DNA of 64,000 nt from Henricia sp. BOLD:AAB3569. Lineage: Eukaryota > Echinodermata > Asteroidea > Spinulosida > Echinasteridae. Shown piece after piece: positions 11,995 through 23,039 of the stretch (the stretch's first letter is position 1; each line of letters opens with the position of its first letter). The notes under the pieces were generated by a model that saw nothing but the letters and a program-made list of their open reading frames with translations, was not told where the DNA came from and did no database searches. Both the position numbers and the translations under genes were made by a program. The DNA lies in NCBI GenBank assembly GCA_037783545.1, contig JBBELK010000001.1, forward strand, positions 1,302,001 to 1,366,000. The letters run 5' to 3'.

Positions 11995-12205
11995 GCCGGA
12001 GCGCCACAATAATCTCGTGTTTGCCTCTCTTTTTCCAACAATGCCACTGATATGGCCTATATCGTGAAGAGAGGTCTCGGGGGGGGGGGGGGGGGGAATT
12101 GCAAATCCATGCCAACCCATTCGCTATAGAGGTCATTATTTTATATTGAAGGTATTTATATATGACAGGATTGATAATTGTAAGATGAATTTAGAAACAC
12201 GAGCG

Positions 12206-12296
12206 GGATGCCCAGATAGCCTAGTTGGTAGAGCAATAATTGGCCATGTATAAAGTTGATAGCCAAGGACCTGGGTTCGAATCCCAGTCGGGGCAC
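12206..12296 (+). pseudogene. tRNA-like SINE head, plus-strand twin
   Basis: Box A TAGCCTAGTTGGTAGAGCA and box B GGTTCGAATCCCAG lie between paired ends GCCCAGA and GTCGGGGC. The enlarged anticodon region again excludes a functional tRNA. It mirrors 11917-11994. Confidence 0.6.
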
Positions 12297-13500
12297 TGTA
12301 ATTTTCTCGTGTTTCTAAATTAATCTTGCAAAAGACATTGTGCTAAACAAGTGTAACTCATACAATAATTGTTATACACCACTACCTTAACTCTGGTGGT
12401 TCAAAGGCTCGGTGTAATGACGTTGAGGCGATCTTTTAGCATACTTTAGGAGCGTCCCTAAAACACCGTGTATTTTGGAAGCCAAATTATCAATCAATTT
12501 CAATTATCAATCTTGTCATATATATATATATATAGGCTTACCTACAATGTCTTTTGTTTTTTGGGTATACACGTGCTTCTGTTTACGACATACGAGGCCA
12601 CTGCTTAGGACAAGTAATTTTCTGGTATAAGGAAAGGTACTTACAAACGTGTATCACCGACGGCATAACTCGTGACCTAAGTGCCTCTAACATTTTGTGA
12701 ATTTTTTGAAATAAGGGAACTAGTTGGGTTAAAATCATGTTTATGACAACCTGTACGACACATTCCAATCGCAAAACGTCAACATTTGTGTGTTGCCAAG
12801 GTTACCGGGTGTACACTTGATAGGTGCATTGTCAGAAGAATAAGTGGCGACCAGTAAACGAAATTCTTTCCCCTACCAATTGCCACCAGAAACAATTGAT
12901 AGGTGCATAATACACATACAGCTTCGTACGGTCTGTTCTTGACACGAGTATTTCGTTGGGGTTTGCGCGAACACCGGATACGCGGAGAAAACACGCGTGA
13001 TATTTTAAATGTAACTGACCCGCGCGTAATTTCGAACAACGTTGTCAGTGCAAAGTGAAATCTTGATCATCGGTATATTTAACGAATTCTACAATTATTT
13101 AATTAGTCCAGCATCGTTCATAGGGTTTTCGACTGGCGATATTTTTTCAAGAAAGAAATATTTATTTGAATACTTGGCAGCGTGCTGAATTTGGTGGCGC
13201 ACTTCACTCCAACCGTGGACAATTTGAACATACCGTAGAGGGCGCTATACTGTAGCTGCGGGCCGCTGGAAAATGAGTTGGCCTTGTTCCATTTTGTATC
13301 CAATACACATTCGCGCGAAAGCAGTTTTTCAATTGTCTTCAAATTGTAACCTAGGGAGGCGTCAGTTTATTTGAATTAATTCCTAGCCCCGTATTTCTAC
13401 GTAGTCTAGTACCATTCCGTATTAAAATACTGTCCAGTCTTAATAATTATTGAGCATGCACTCGGCTTGTAAAAACGAAAGTGCTTTTACTTGATCGCGA

Positions 13501-13586
13501 TGTTTAGCCTGAAGAAATGCGTTTTTATCTTTCTCGATACAACAGCCATGGCGCAACAACATAAAGCTAGTTCAAGCAACAGAGGT
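13501..13586 (+). CDS. Possible first coding exon (unassigned)
   Basis: An in-frame ATG (13501), then a second ATG in a strong context (gccATGGCG), run for 28 codons (MAQQHKASSSNR at the end) straight into a consensus donor AGAG|GTAAGT. No downstream exon was recognised, and the nearby 13.9-14.5 kb is transposon sequence. Confidence 0.2.
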
Positions 13587-13930
13587 AAGTGCAACCAATG
13601 CGCTTTTCTTGCTCTTTTTGCCGGTTATTACTAGAGCCACGTGGGCCATGAAAAATGCCCACCAAAATGGTGGATGGAAGGGGTGACGTCACCGGAAAGC
13701 AATCAATTCAAACGGGGACACGTGGTGACGTCATATTGAGCATTCGCACTTTAGTTCAAACGAAATCAATAAAAAGGCACAGTGGGAAAACGACACTAGG
13801 CATATTACATATGTATACAACGGACTGCCAAGCGACTCCCCGAATAGCCTTTGTTCAAGGCCTCGCAGCTGGTGGTTTCGCGCGCCAGAACGAGAGCGCC
13901 ACCAGCTGCTCGGCCTTTGCCTTCCCGGAA

Positions 13931-14520
13931 TAGACCGTATTCCTGAACGCGTGAGGGCGCTCGAATAAGGTGATTTGGGGGAAAATGTCCATAGACGACA
14001 GTAAAAAAGTGGGGGTACGTGCATACGTACGTGGGGAAAAGTCGCGTACGCGGAGCGCGCAGACCTGTGTCGCGCGCACAGATTTCCATTCAAAATAAAC
14101 GTTTAAGGCGCGTTCACACTATCGCGGAAAAATCACACTGTTCCATTGGTTTGTACACAAACTGGTTTGCCGCTTGTGCGCGGCCTATCGCGATGCGCAA
14201 AACGTTTTCAGCTGGGTCAAAGTTCAAATTTGTTGAACTTTGACCGCGGTGCGCTGACCTTTCCAACGCGCAGCCAGTGAGGTATCAGAGAAGCCCCAAG
14301 ATACCAGAGTGGAATTTTCTATTTGGGAATAATCGGCGATTAGGAACTCATGCAATGCGGTGAGCGCAGCGCGAAAGTGTGAATTTTCCGCGATAGTGTG
14401 AACGCCCCTTAAGAAGGCGTGTGCGCGTAGCGCGTTTTGTGTTCGAACATAAAGCACGATGGGCGCGGACCAGGCGCGGACCACTTGACAGCGCCCTCCA
14501 CGTTCAGGAATACGGCCTAT
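13931..14520. mobile_element. Outer TIR element hosting a nested element
   Basis: Ends TAGACCGTATTCCTGAACG and CGTTCAGGAATACGGCCTA, followed inward by GTGAGGGCGC / GCGCCCTCCA, are inverted copies of about 30 bp. The 14103-14412 element lies inside, giving a nested-insertion history. GCGC-rich stretches lie between them. Confidence 0.65.
14103..14412. mobile_element. TTAA-bounded TIR element (CGTTCACACTATCGCGG family), copy 1
   Basis: TTAAGGCGCGTTCACACTAT at the left and ATAGTGTGAACGCCCCTTAA at the right. TTAA at both outer edges is the piggyBac-type target, though it could be part of the TIR. The interior GGGTCAAAGTTCAAATTTGT is a second palindrome. Confidence 0.75.
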
Positions 14521-15201
14521 TTTGCTACCTCTCAGGTAGCAAAATGCTAATGATCGTATGACACAGTGTGCGTGTTGCGTTGAATAGCTAACAATGCGAG
14601 CCAATCAGGTTCGGGCGCACCAGTTTGTAAGCACGCGCGCGCGCTTCACATACAACGCGCGCGCCAACACAAACATACATTCGCAGCACAACAACGCAGG
14701 GATGAATAATGCAACAGGGGCTGTAATACGTTAATAAAAAATTATTCTGGGACGGCAAAGGCGTCGCAGCTGCACTGCTCCCCTGTCCATGCGACACACC
14801 CACCCAGCTGCGAGGCCGTAACAAAGGCTACCGGTACTCCCCGAATGAATCAACCGTCTGCCGTAACTCCCAAGACAATAGACGCTATTCACGCATTTGA
14901 ACGGTTTTACAGAGTGCAAACTTTCGATTGGAAATATTCCAGTTTAATACGTATGCGTTACAAATTTCAATCTGAAGACGAGGCTTAGAACGCTAAGTAG
15001 TCTGGCACCGTTCAATCAGCAGTTTGAATTCTATAGAACTTATTTAGGGGACAAGATTGAATCGTTTAAACGCGTGAATAGGGTCTATTCCCTTTTAGAT
15101 TGGTTATCTTCACTAGATACGTGCGGTAAGTGGATTGTAAGATGGCCGTCACTTTGGTTCATTCCTCGCATGCTGAGCCATCTCCTGGTATACACATCCA
15201 T

Positions 15202-15444
15202 TAGCCTTTTTAAGTATGGCGGACACAATAGGAGGGCGCACTTTGAAGTGGGTATAAAATCGAATAAAATGCAATATAACTGCATTTTTCACTTTGCACT
15301 TATTTTTTAATTTAAAATTCTGTCTCTGTATTATAATTGCAACATGTAAATCATGTTTTTGGAAAGATACAATTGTTTAAACAAAATCATACCCAAATAA
15401 AATTGCGCCCTCTCTTTTTGTTCCGCCATACTTCTAAAAGGCTA
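15202..15444. mobile_element. GTATGGCGGACA / GGGCGCAATTTTATT family MITE, copy 1
   Basis: TIR TAGCCTTTTTAAGTATGGCG plus GGAGGGCGCACTTT, inverted at the right as AAATTGCGCCCTCTC ... CCGCCATACTTCTAAAAGGC. About 243 bp, AT-rich interior. Confidence 0.7.
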
Positions 15445-15673
15445 TAAATCGTATATAAGCCAGTGGAAAAGGTTGGTTTTGTTTGCTGCCACCACGCGTT
15501 TCAAAAGTCCACCAATTTAATTAAGGATATTTTTAAAGGAAAAAAATCCGTTCACTGGTCGCCACTTATTCTCCTTAACATGGCTCAATAACCACCAAAA
15601 AGTGTTACTATTTTAAAGGCAAATTAATTTTCCTTGAAAATGTACTGGCATGTCCAGACGGAAAATAGAGACC

Positions 15674-15833
15674 TATAGACCGTATCGAATAGCCGCCATC
15701 TTGTGGGTCAGTTTCTTTGTTCCTTGATGGCATGCATGGTTGCACATTTTGTGCTTACATCGTTGAACAGTTTAAGTAACAAAAGGTGCCCCACAAGATG
15801 GCAGCTATTTGATACGGTCTATAGGTCTCTGCT
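15674..15833. mobile_element. TATAGACCGTATCG family MITE, nested in a palindrome
   Basis: 160 bp with about 37-bp TIRs (TATAGACCGTATCGAATAGC, then CGCCATCTTGTGGG). The interior GCATGCATGGTTGCACAT is shared with the 40.7-kb copy. The flanks continue as an inverted pair (GACGGAAAATAGAGACC and GGTCTCTGCTATTTTCCGTC), so the insertion lies at the centre of an older palindrome. Confidence 0.8.
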
Positions 15834-15893
15834 ATTTTCCGTCTTTTCTGTGGATTATTTAACTCATTGAGTTCACACGGGTGAACTTTGTGC

Positions 15894-16199
15894 TAAAGGC
15901 CCATTGTATCATTTGCAATAATTTTATTTTTCATGAGTTGACAAGAAAAACCTTACTCAAAGTGTTGATAGCAATAGTAACAAACACCACATGAATTTAT
16001 TTCCGTCCAAAATGGTATGAATGTGGTTTTCTATAATAATACAAAATTCCCGTACACGGGTCTTTTCTGAAGCATTGATGCATCTATGTAGCTAAAATTT
16101 CTTCAGGCTAGTTTACCAACATTTTTCCTTAGATATGTTACACTCTTATTTCACGAATCAGTAACAAGTTTTGTCTTGCAAATGATACATTGGCCTTTA
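15894..16199. mobile_element. AAAGGCCCATTGTATCATTTGCAA family element
   Basis: TIRs AAAGGCCCATTGTATCATTT and its complement (AAATGATACATTGGCCTTT). The interior has CATGAGTTGACAAGAAAAAC and GTTGATAGCAATAGTAACAA. Fragments of this abundant family also occur near 7790-7970, 23040-23420, 23945-24200, 24440-24590, 25400-25640, 25740-25960, 34545-34640, 35013-35060 and 56195-56425. Confidence 0.7.
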
Positions 16200-16593
16200 A
16201 GGTCAGACTTTATATTAGCTGCGTAAATATTTTAACATGGACCAAAGCTGAACTGGATACAAAGCCGGCCGTTTCGAAAAGACTTGTTACTGTTGCTATA
16301 CATGTACTTTGAGTAAGGTTTTTGTTGTCAACTCATGAAGTAAAATGTTCGGTTTATAATAGGTCTTTAAAATCACAGAATTTACCTTGAAACAGTCAGA
16401 ACGGTGTCTACAAGTGAAACTGGGACCATTATGACACAACGAAATTTACTATCATAACTTTATTCAAACTGAAAATATCCAATTATGTTCAAAGACGCAC
16501 AATATAAATAAAAAGGAAATGCACTCATCTTTACAATTATTTGGTGAAAGGTAAAACAAATGTAGGGAAAGACTTGTAAATTGTACATGGCTC

Positions 16594-17045
16594 GTTAAAG
16601 TTGCACCGCCCGTGTTTGGGCCGATTTGGGCGTACAATTTTTTTTATAAAGTTAAATAGGTATTTTTCTAGAATAGAAAAAGTTATCAGCTTTCATTTGG
16701 TACCAAGAACGTAAAAATCCGTCAAGGATTAATGCCAGTCGATTAAAAACAAGAAATGATTAAATGGCTGGTTGGTCAATTAATCGACAGGGTTATGACG
16801 TAAATGTACATGTGCGCGTACATGTGTACATTGTACACATACTATGTACATATGAGCGTACGCGCACATGTACAACTTGTGAAGCACGTTTCAAGAAAAA
16901 GGCTTGTATCTCCAATTCCCGACGTCGGAAATTTAAGTTTTTGATATTGTTTGTTACAGAGACACGTAAGCTTTCTAAATTCGTTCGCTTGTGTAAATTA
17001 ATTTTTTAAAATCCTTTCACCGAAACACGGGCAATGCAACTTTAA
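16594..17045. mobile_element. TIR element with GTACATGT palindromes
   Basis: Ends TTAAAGTTGCACCGCCCGTG and CACGGGCAATGCAACTTTAA. The centre (16800-16875) is a nested palindrome of GTACATGTG / CACATGTAC units. No real gene despite an 81-codon frame. Confidence 0.6.
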
Positions 17046-17446
17046 TTGTGAGATTATTTCAATCTTGGTAAAAATATGGTATGTATTTATGATTGAAATA
17101 GGCAGCAAAGATAAAGCAAAATAATATGACTGGAACACAAAGGATTCCTTAAATAAATAAATTAATAAATGGTATAATCTGATGTAATGACGTGTAATTA
17201 AAGCGACCAGAAACGTGAGTGTGCTACGTCAACTAATTAAACTGATGACATGCGACTAATTTCATAAGGCCGTTTTTAGCAGAAAAAAACTTGCTTAATA
17301 CAAATTTATTTGCTTTGCAAAATGGGTGCATGAGCAGTCAAAATCGTATGTGATGTGTATTACAATTGACTGGTGTCCTGTTACTCTTGTTGAGAAAACA
17401 AGTTGACATATACTTGTAAAGCTTTGACTGCAAAGTGAAACAAATT

Positions 17447-17452
17447 TTTATT
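17447..17452 (-). promoter_or_regulatory. Candidate poly(A) signal of the forkhead gene
   Basis: AATAAA on the minus strand, about 170 bases past the forkhead stop codon. It is the first canonical hexamer noticed downstream in the sense direction. AT-rich DNA gives such hexamers by chance, so this is only a candidate. Confidence 0.35.
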
Positions 17453-17619
17453 AGGCTGACCATTCAATTGGCTAAAACGTGTTTTCATAATAAACACGTT
17501 TCTGGTTATGGGCGCAAAAATGTACGCCCTTGTGACATGGCTTATACAATTTAAATACAAATGTCCATATATTGGCGGATGCTGAGTTTGCTGACAACAC
17601 GGTGTTGTGGCAGACTGGC

Positions 17620-19678
17620 TCACGCCCATGTCACCAAGTCACTGGGTCTGGTCTGATCAAGAACTCGAACAGACCTCTCGATGGCACGAAGAGCAGACTC
17701 GTCCAAATCCAGGCTGAGGCTACCGCGAACTGCTGAGGCCACGACCGAGCCGAGCTGGCAGCCGTCGGCGTGGTACTGCTCTCCCCCGTGGTGAGGTTCC
17801 CACTCGGTGATCGTGCTGGCGTGGTACGGTAGCGGTGGTGAAGAGAAGCGGTGGTGAAGCCGGTCCGTGGAAGGGATGAACTCGGTCTTGATGGTCGTGG
17901 TTGAAGTGGAAGTGGTCACGGTGCCACCGCTGTGGGACGAGTGCGTCGCCGGCATGCCGTGGGGAAAGGGGACGAGTTGAGACCGGTGGGCGAGATAGGT
18001 GCCGTCTGGTTGCGGGTACGGGGGCGGGAAACTCTCGGGGTATTTCGCTGTGGGGTAACTTGTTGAAGTTGTGAGCTGGAAGACAAAAGAGAACACCAAT
18101 ATTTTATAAATACATTGATTTTACATTGTTTTTATAAATACTGTTTATAGACGTATTGATGCATTGATTTGATAAATAGAATGTTAGTTTTTAGAGAACA
18201 TTGACTTTATAGATAGAATACTATAGCTGATTTTATGGATAAAACATTTTTTTTAGAGATACATCCGTATTTCAATCAATCCACCTGAAAGATCCTCATG
18301 ATTTTCATTTCCCAGAGACTGTAAAATTTATCTCTTACAAGTCGCGTCTAAAATCTTTCAACTGAAACAAATAATTTTAACAAATGCATTTTAACTCTTT
18401 AAAATTTCAACTAAATGTGACTGGCCAAAACTTTGTAAATTTGCCCAGAAAGTTGCACTACGTAGACAGTAAAGAAATATAATTATTATTTGCGTTAAAA
18501 TACACAATATTTACCTCAGCTGGAGTCAAGCCGTCACTGTAGAGCGCCAAATCGATGTCCCCTTCAAGTTCTATTAGATCTTCTAACAGGGCCCATTCGT
18601 CAGTGGCTTGGTCCGTGGGGGCCAGAGCCTCGATTCCAGGCGTGCATCCCGGCTCCGGACTCGGCCATCTCGAAAGAGGAGCCGGTTGCCCGTAGTTGTA
18701 GCCTGTAGGTACGAAGGGATAGAGACGTGGTGCGTCCTGCGGATAGTACGGTGTATGGGGTGCGATACTGCCGTGTGACACCGGCTGGAATGTGCGCGTT
18801 CCACGGTGCTGGTTGAGTGGGGACACGGAAGGCGCTGCTCGAGCGACGTTCCCCAGGCAGTGAGGACACGATGCGTTGAGGGCCCAGAAGTTATCCTTCC
18901 CGTAGGGCCGCTGGCTGTTTCTCAGGACCTTGAGGAAGCAATCGTTGGCCGAGAGATTGTGGCGGACGCTGTTCTTCCAGCCGATGTAGGTGCCTCGGAA
19001 GCATTCGTAGTTGGCCGCCATGTGGTCTAGGATCTGACGGAGCGTTAGCATGCCACTGGGGGAAGACTGGAATTAGAACAAGAAAGAAAACTGATTTAAT
19101 TCAACTAGCACTTCCAACGTCATACATGATTAGAAAACTGGAAGTGGGAATAGGGCGAAGTAACCGACATCGTAAATGCTAAAACGAAAAACCAAACGCA
19201 CCAAAATACAGTGGCCTTTTTAGTGGGAACAAAATAATCAGGGAGAAAGTATGTCAGTCACTTCGACCCTTGTCAGTTCGCCCCATTTCCTCTTCGCCCC
19301 ATCATCATCACCACTTTAGTCCTCCATAAGAGTAATACCCGCTAAGTTCGAATGTAATTTCCCTAAAATTGATTAATGGAAAAAGTTTGTTGCATAAAAC
19401 ATGGCTCTTCGGATACTTCCCCAGCGTCACTTCCAAACCTCGCACTCTTTGAAAGGGAAATTATATAACTCTTGTAATATCAGATAAACCCGATTTCTTT
19501 GAATGTTTCTTACCTTGATCGCCATTGTGATCAGTTCGGCGTAAGAGTGCGGTGGCTTCACCCGGCGCTGGTAGCCTGGCCGCTGCTTGCCCTTGGTGGA
19601 CCTCCGAGGTGGTCGGGTCACCGCGGGCCCGGTGCTAACCATGGGCCTGGCTGAGGTCTTCTTCTGAGTGGCAACCAT
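17620..19678 (-). CDS. Divergent forkhead (winged-helix) transcription factor, 3 exons, complete
   Basis: Sequence-specific nuclear DNA-binding factor. The coding exons on the minus strand are 19678-19514 (55 codons, donor AAG|gtaaga), 19066-18515 (184 codons, acceptor ttccag, donor GAG|gtaaat) and 18075-17620 (acceptor cttccag, 151 codons plus stop). All junctions are phase 0, giving 390 aa. The forkhead domain spans about residues 40-125: KPPHSYAELITMAIK lies in exon 1, and the recognition helix GWKNSVRHNLSANDCF with the wing segment PYGKDNFWALNA lies in exon 2. An intron therefore splits the domain after helix 1. The N-terminus is basic (RRSTKGKQRPGYQRR). The C-terminal part is rich in Pro/Ser/Thr/Tyr, has an IKTE sequence fitting a SUMOylation consensus, and ends in an acidic and hydrophobic segment (LSLDLDESALRAIERSV). 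By eye the S-x-N-x-CF-x-KV and (D/G)NFWA features recall FoxH, but no FoxH Smad-binding motif is seen, so orthology (FoxH, FoxY-like or other) is open. Confidence 0.93.
18100..18514 (-). other. Forkhead intron 2 and flank, nothing else seen
   Basis: AT-rich intron (18514-18076) between exons 2 and 3. The acceptor pyrimidine tract (ttttgtcttccag on the minus strand) is clear. No repeat family or reading frame of note was recognised. Confidence 0.6.
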
Positions 19679-20433
19679 TGTGGTCTAAATAGTGTCTTGT
19701 CCGAAAACAGAGCAACAGTTTTGAAGTGTTCTCTCGACGGAATCCCAGAGGAGAATGAACTTCGCTACCCGAAGTTTGCAACACGACAACGATGAGTGAC
19801 TACCACGCTCCACTAGGCAAGCCGACAACTTCACAAACGGGCCACTATACAAACTCATAAAAAGAGGATAATGGCTTCAAAGGGTGTGCTGTATTTGCCG
19901 CGTGCGCCTGTATCGATATCGGTGGAGAGGCAGTGGTCTTTTGTGTGTGGGCGGGGAGGAGTGCAACTACATGGGCGGGTCATTCCTGAAGTTTAAAAGT
20001 CGGTGTCTTTTTTTGTGCCAATGGAAGAGCCGATTTCAAAGCCCGAGTGCGCTTTGTATAGCCTGTAGGCCTATCGGTCTGACCATGGAGGAAGGAAAAC
20101 ATGGCCTGACTTGGTGGTGCCCTTGCTCAACGCTGTCTTCGGAGGGGCGGTCCTAAAGGAAGAAACCGGCGGCGTCTGCAAAATGGGTGTTCCTTGCTCT
20201 GTGACTTGGCAACAAAAGCCCAGCATTTTCAAATGCTTGAATAAAATACATAACACGTTCATCGGAATCTGGGTCATAATCCTTAAAAATAATCACTTAT
20301 TCATACTAAAAAGTTAAAAGTTTAATTATGTTTCAACTGCACACTTCTTATCCCATCTCTGTAAAAAGTTTATGAACAAAAAGTAATTAACTCGTAAGAG
20401 AATGCGATTTGGCTTGCGTCGGGGAGATTAAAT

Positions 20434-20624
20434 ATTAATTAGGGTTTTTGTTTCGCCCTATACGTATACTTTATTCGAACCGGCTGCTCAACACCGGCCA
20501 GCACGGTGGTCGAGTGGTTCGAATCCCACCCGAGCACGCTATAAGATGTTAGTGTCTCCGAGAAGCACCGAGTATACAGTAATTAAGTTACGTCGGGTAG
20601 GGCAAAACAAAACCCTAATTAATT
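20434..20624. mobile_element. MITE carrying a tRNA-like fragment
   Basis: About 33-bp TIRs: ATTAATTAGGGTTTTTGTTT (left) and the complement of AAACAAAACCCTAATTAAT (right), plus GCCCTA / TAGGGC. The centre contains GGTGGTCGAGTGGTTCGAAT-CCCACCCGAGCA, a tRNA T-arm-like stem. A lone end of this family (ATTAATTAGGGTTTG) is at about 61985. Confidence 0.65.
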
Positions 20625-20929
20625 AACTCGTGCTTTACTGGCAGTGTTCTGTAATGTCACGTAGATGAAAATCTATATCAAAAACTAAATTTGTTTTCAA
20701 GTATTCGTCTTTTTTGTCGGGATCGGTTTGATGTGGTTAAAATGGTCAGTGACTTTGTTTTGTCTTTGGTTATCGGTTTATTTGTTTCGATGCAAAATGA
20801 ACATGGCTCCAATAAATAATTTTGAAGTCGTCTTCGAAAACGGGGGTCTCTGTGCTTTCTTGTTGTGATCAAATTTGGAAATAAAAAGGCGCGTGACAAT
20901 TGCTCAGCATCTTAAACGAGGCTGCTATA

Positions 20930-21461
20930 GTACACTGTAAAAAGTGACTCTACATCATGTACGTGATTCTACCAAGCTCATGCACCTGAAGTGTTGCGCT
21001 GAGCAATGCATACGCCTTATGGTGAGGCGAGTTTGACCTCATGTTGAGGTGACTCTCACTTCATGTTGAGGCGAGTGTCACTTCAAGTGTTTCATGTGCC
21101 TGGTGTGATAGTTAAAGCTTAAATGGAAACACTTCATGTGCGAGAGATGAAATTATTTTTAGTACAAACTTTTTGATTGTCAATCATCTTACACCTCAGG
21201 TGCAACACATGCTGCTCAGCACGCTCTGACCACCACTTCACACACCTGAAGTGACCATTCAATTTTACTTTTTAAATTTTCCGGCCCCACACGTGCATGA
21301 GACGCGAGTTTGCACATGAGGAACAGTGGTTTGATCTACTTGAGCTACTTGGGGTATACTAGTCACTAACTCATCAGGTACCTCATCCATAAGCAGTTAC
21401 CTGCCTCATGTGTTCATGATTGTGGGACAAAAATGTGCTAGTGAAATGTTTACAGTGTACT
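20930..21461. mobile_element. TIR element with CTCATGTTGAGGTG repeats
   Basis: AGTACACTGTAAAAAGTG at the left and TTTACAGTGTACT at the right. The interior repeats CACTTCATGTTGAGGCGAG-like and CACTTCA(G/T)GTG units in both orientations. Confidence 0.55.
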
Positions 21462-23039
21462 AATTTAAAATTTAGCAATGAACTGAGTTTATAAACTGAG
21501 CAAAGTTTGCGGGATCGTTATCGAATCATCACCTCCGGGATAACGTTTACCTGCAACGAGTTGTTGAGAAAACGGAGTACTGATATGCATGGAAACCCTG
21601 CATGCCTTTTGAATAAAACGGCGGTTGGAGAATACCAGTCGAAACGCTTAGACTACTAAAGTGTGACGTCAGTTGCCATGGTCTAAACACTTGCTGGTAA
21701 TTTGCGACGTCAATAGTCAAAGCGCAGGGAAACAGTTCACTGGTTTTAGTGTAGACCCAATAACCATTGCAACACACGGTGACGTTTTGACTTAGTATAT
21801 ACTCTATTCTGACCAAAATAAAAATACATTTCTTTCCTTGAAACCATTTCTTCAATCAGAACACCGTTTACCGCCGCCTTTTTATTTATTGACATATCGA
21901 GTTCAAACTTTCACACGTTTCTTTCTAAACAATATTTGGAGCATGAACTTCCGTAGCAACAACTTCAATGCATCTGATAGTTGTTGCTGCGAAAGCTCAT
22001 GCAGAGTGCTACTGTATCATTTTGTGTTATTTTGAAGCTAATGGATGATCTACCATCATTTTGTGCGTTTATTTCTCTATTTTTTTTATCCCACTTTAAA
22101 AACCACGCAATTTAGAAGTGTTTTGAGACACATGCAGTTCTACACCGATGTTCCCAGGGGCTAAGTGACTGGGGATGTTTACTTGTTGTTCTTACGGATG
22201 ACTCATCCGATACGGTGTTTTACGACCGTGTCAGGTTGTTCTGGCCATAGCCCTTACCAGACTCGGCTTTGTTTTCCCTGGCTGGGGTCCTCTACTTGTA
22301 TATTTCGTAAATAACCAGCACGGGACAACCAGCTGATTTGATCTAATACACATGATTTAATTTACTTTGTCGGAAGGACCCTTATCAAATAACCCAATAT
22401 TGGAGATAGCATGTTAAAGAAGAAATTAACAGCGTATTCGTGTGAACAGAACTGCTTATTGCAGAGTAGCTTTTGAACAAAAAAGTTTATGCTTGTTGAT
22501 GATACGAATACAATAGAACACTGGGTCACTGCAACACATGTCATAATCCCTGCTTTTGTTGTTCATTAAACGTGAGGGTTTACGGCCGTTTTCAATCTTC
22601 AAACCTGGGTTTTTGGCAATCTGTTTTTCATTGAAAATTTACAGTTCACAAAATATGCAACATTTTAAAAAATCCGAAAAAGCTAATTTTTACGATGAAC
22701 TATTTTTCCTTCAAATTTGAGCAATTCGTCTCTTTCACTACGACAAAAAGCCATCGATGTATGAAAAGCGTAGATATTTTACTCAGTATAAAATAATGTT
22801 TAATTTTTAAGTCAGTTCTATAGTGAGCCAAAAACTGGAATGATTCGAATTGCCAAGTCCGAGAAAATACTTGTTTCAATTATCATACAATTTCCCGTGG
22901 AGGATGCTCTCTTTCTGGTCTGCAACTACTTATCCAACAGCCCTAAGATTTAACGATGCCAGGTTTTGTTATACATTATTTCTTCCTCCATGGTCTCTGT
23001 AAGTGTGCAATTTTTGTCGCAACAAATATGTTTTAAATA
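21462..23039. other. Gene-free stretch
   Basis: No coding sequence, TIR element or tRNA-like sequence recognised. Confidence 0.5.

Larger units (their letters stand above)
11700..12486. repeat. Large inverted repeat made of two opposed tRNA-headed SINE-like copies
   Basis: Left arm (about 11704-12000) and right arm (about 12205-12484) are inverted copies of the same roughly 280-bp unit. Each arm has its tRNA-like head toward the centre: box A-like TAGC(C/T)(C/T)(A/G)GTTGG and box B GGTTCGAATCC, with a paired acceptor stem TGCCCAG/CGGGGCA. The body contains CTCTGGTGGTTCAAAGGCTC, and the outer ends read CACGGTGTTTTAGG and its complement. The anticodon arm is too long for a working tRNA. The spacer (12000-12205) holds a 20-base G run and a low-complexity stretch. 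Confidence 0.75.

Noticed and set aside
11911-12296. Two tRNA genes
   Set aside because: A and B boxes are good, but the anticodon arms are too long; they are SINE heads.
18583-18869. Alternative minus frames of 73 and 89 codons
   Set aside because: Shadows of forkhead exon 2, which has the recognisable domain and consistent splice phases.
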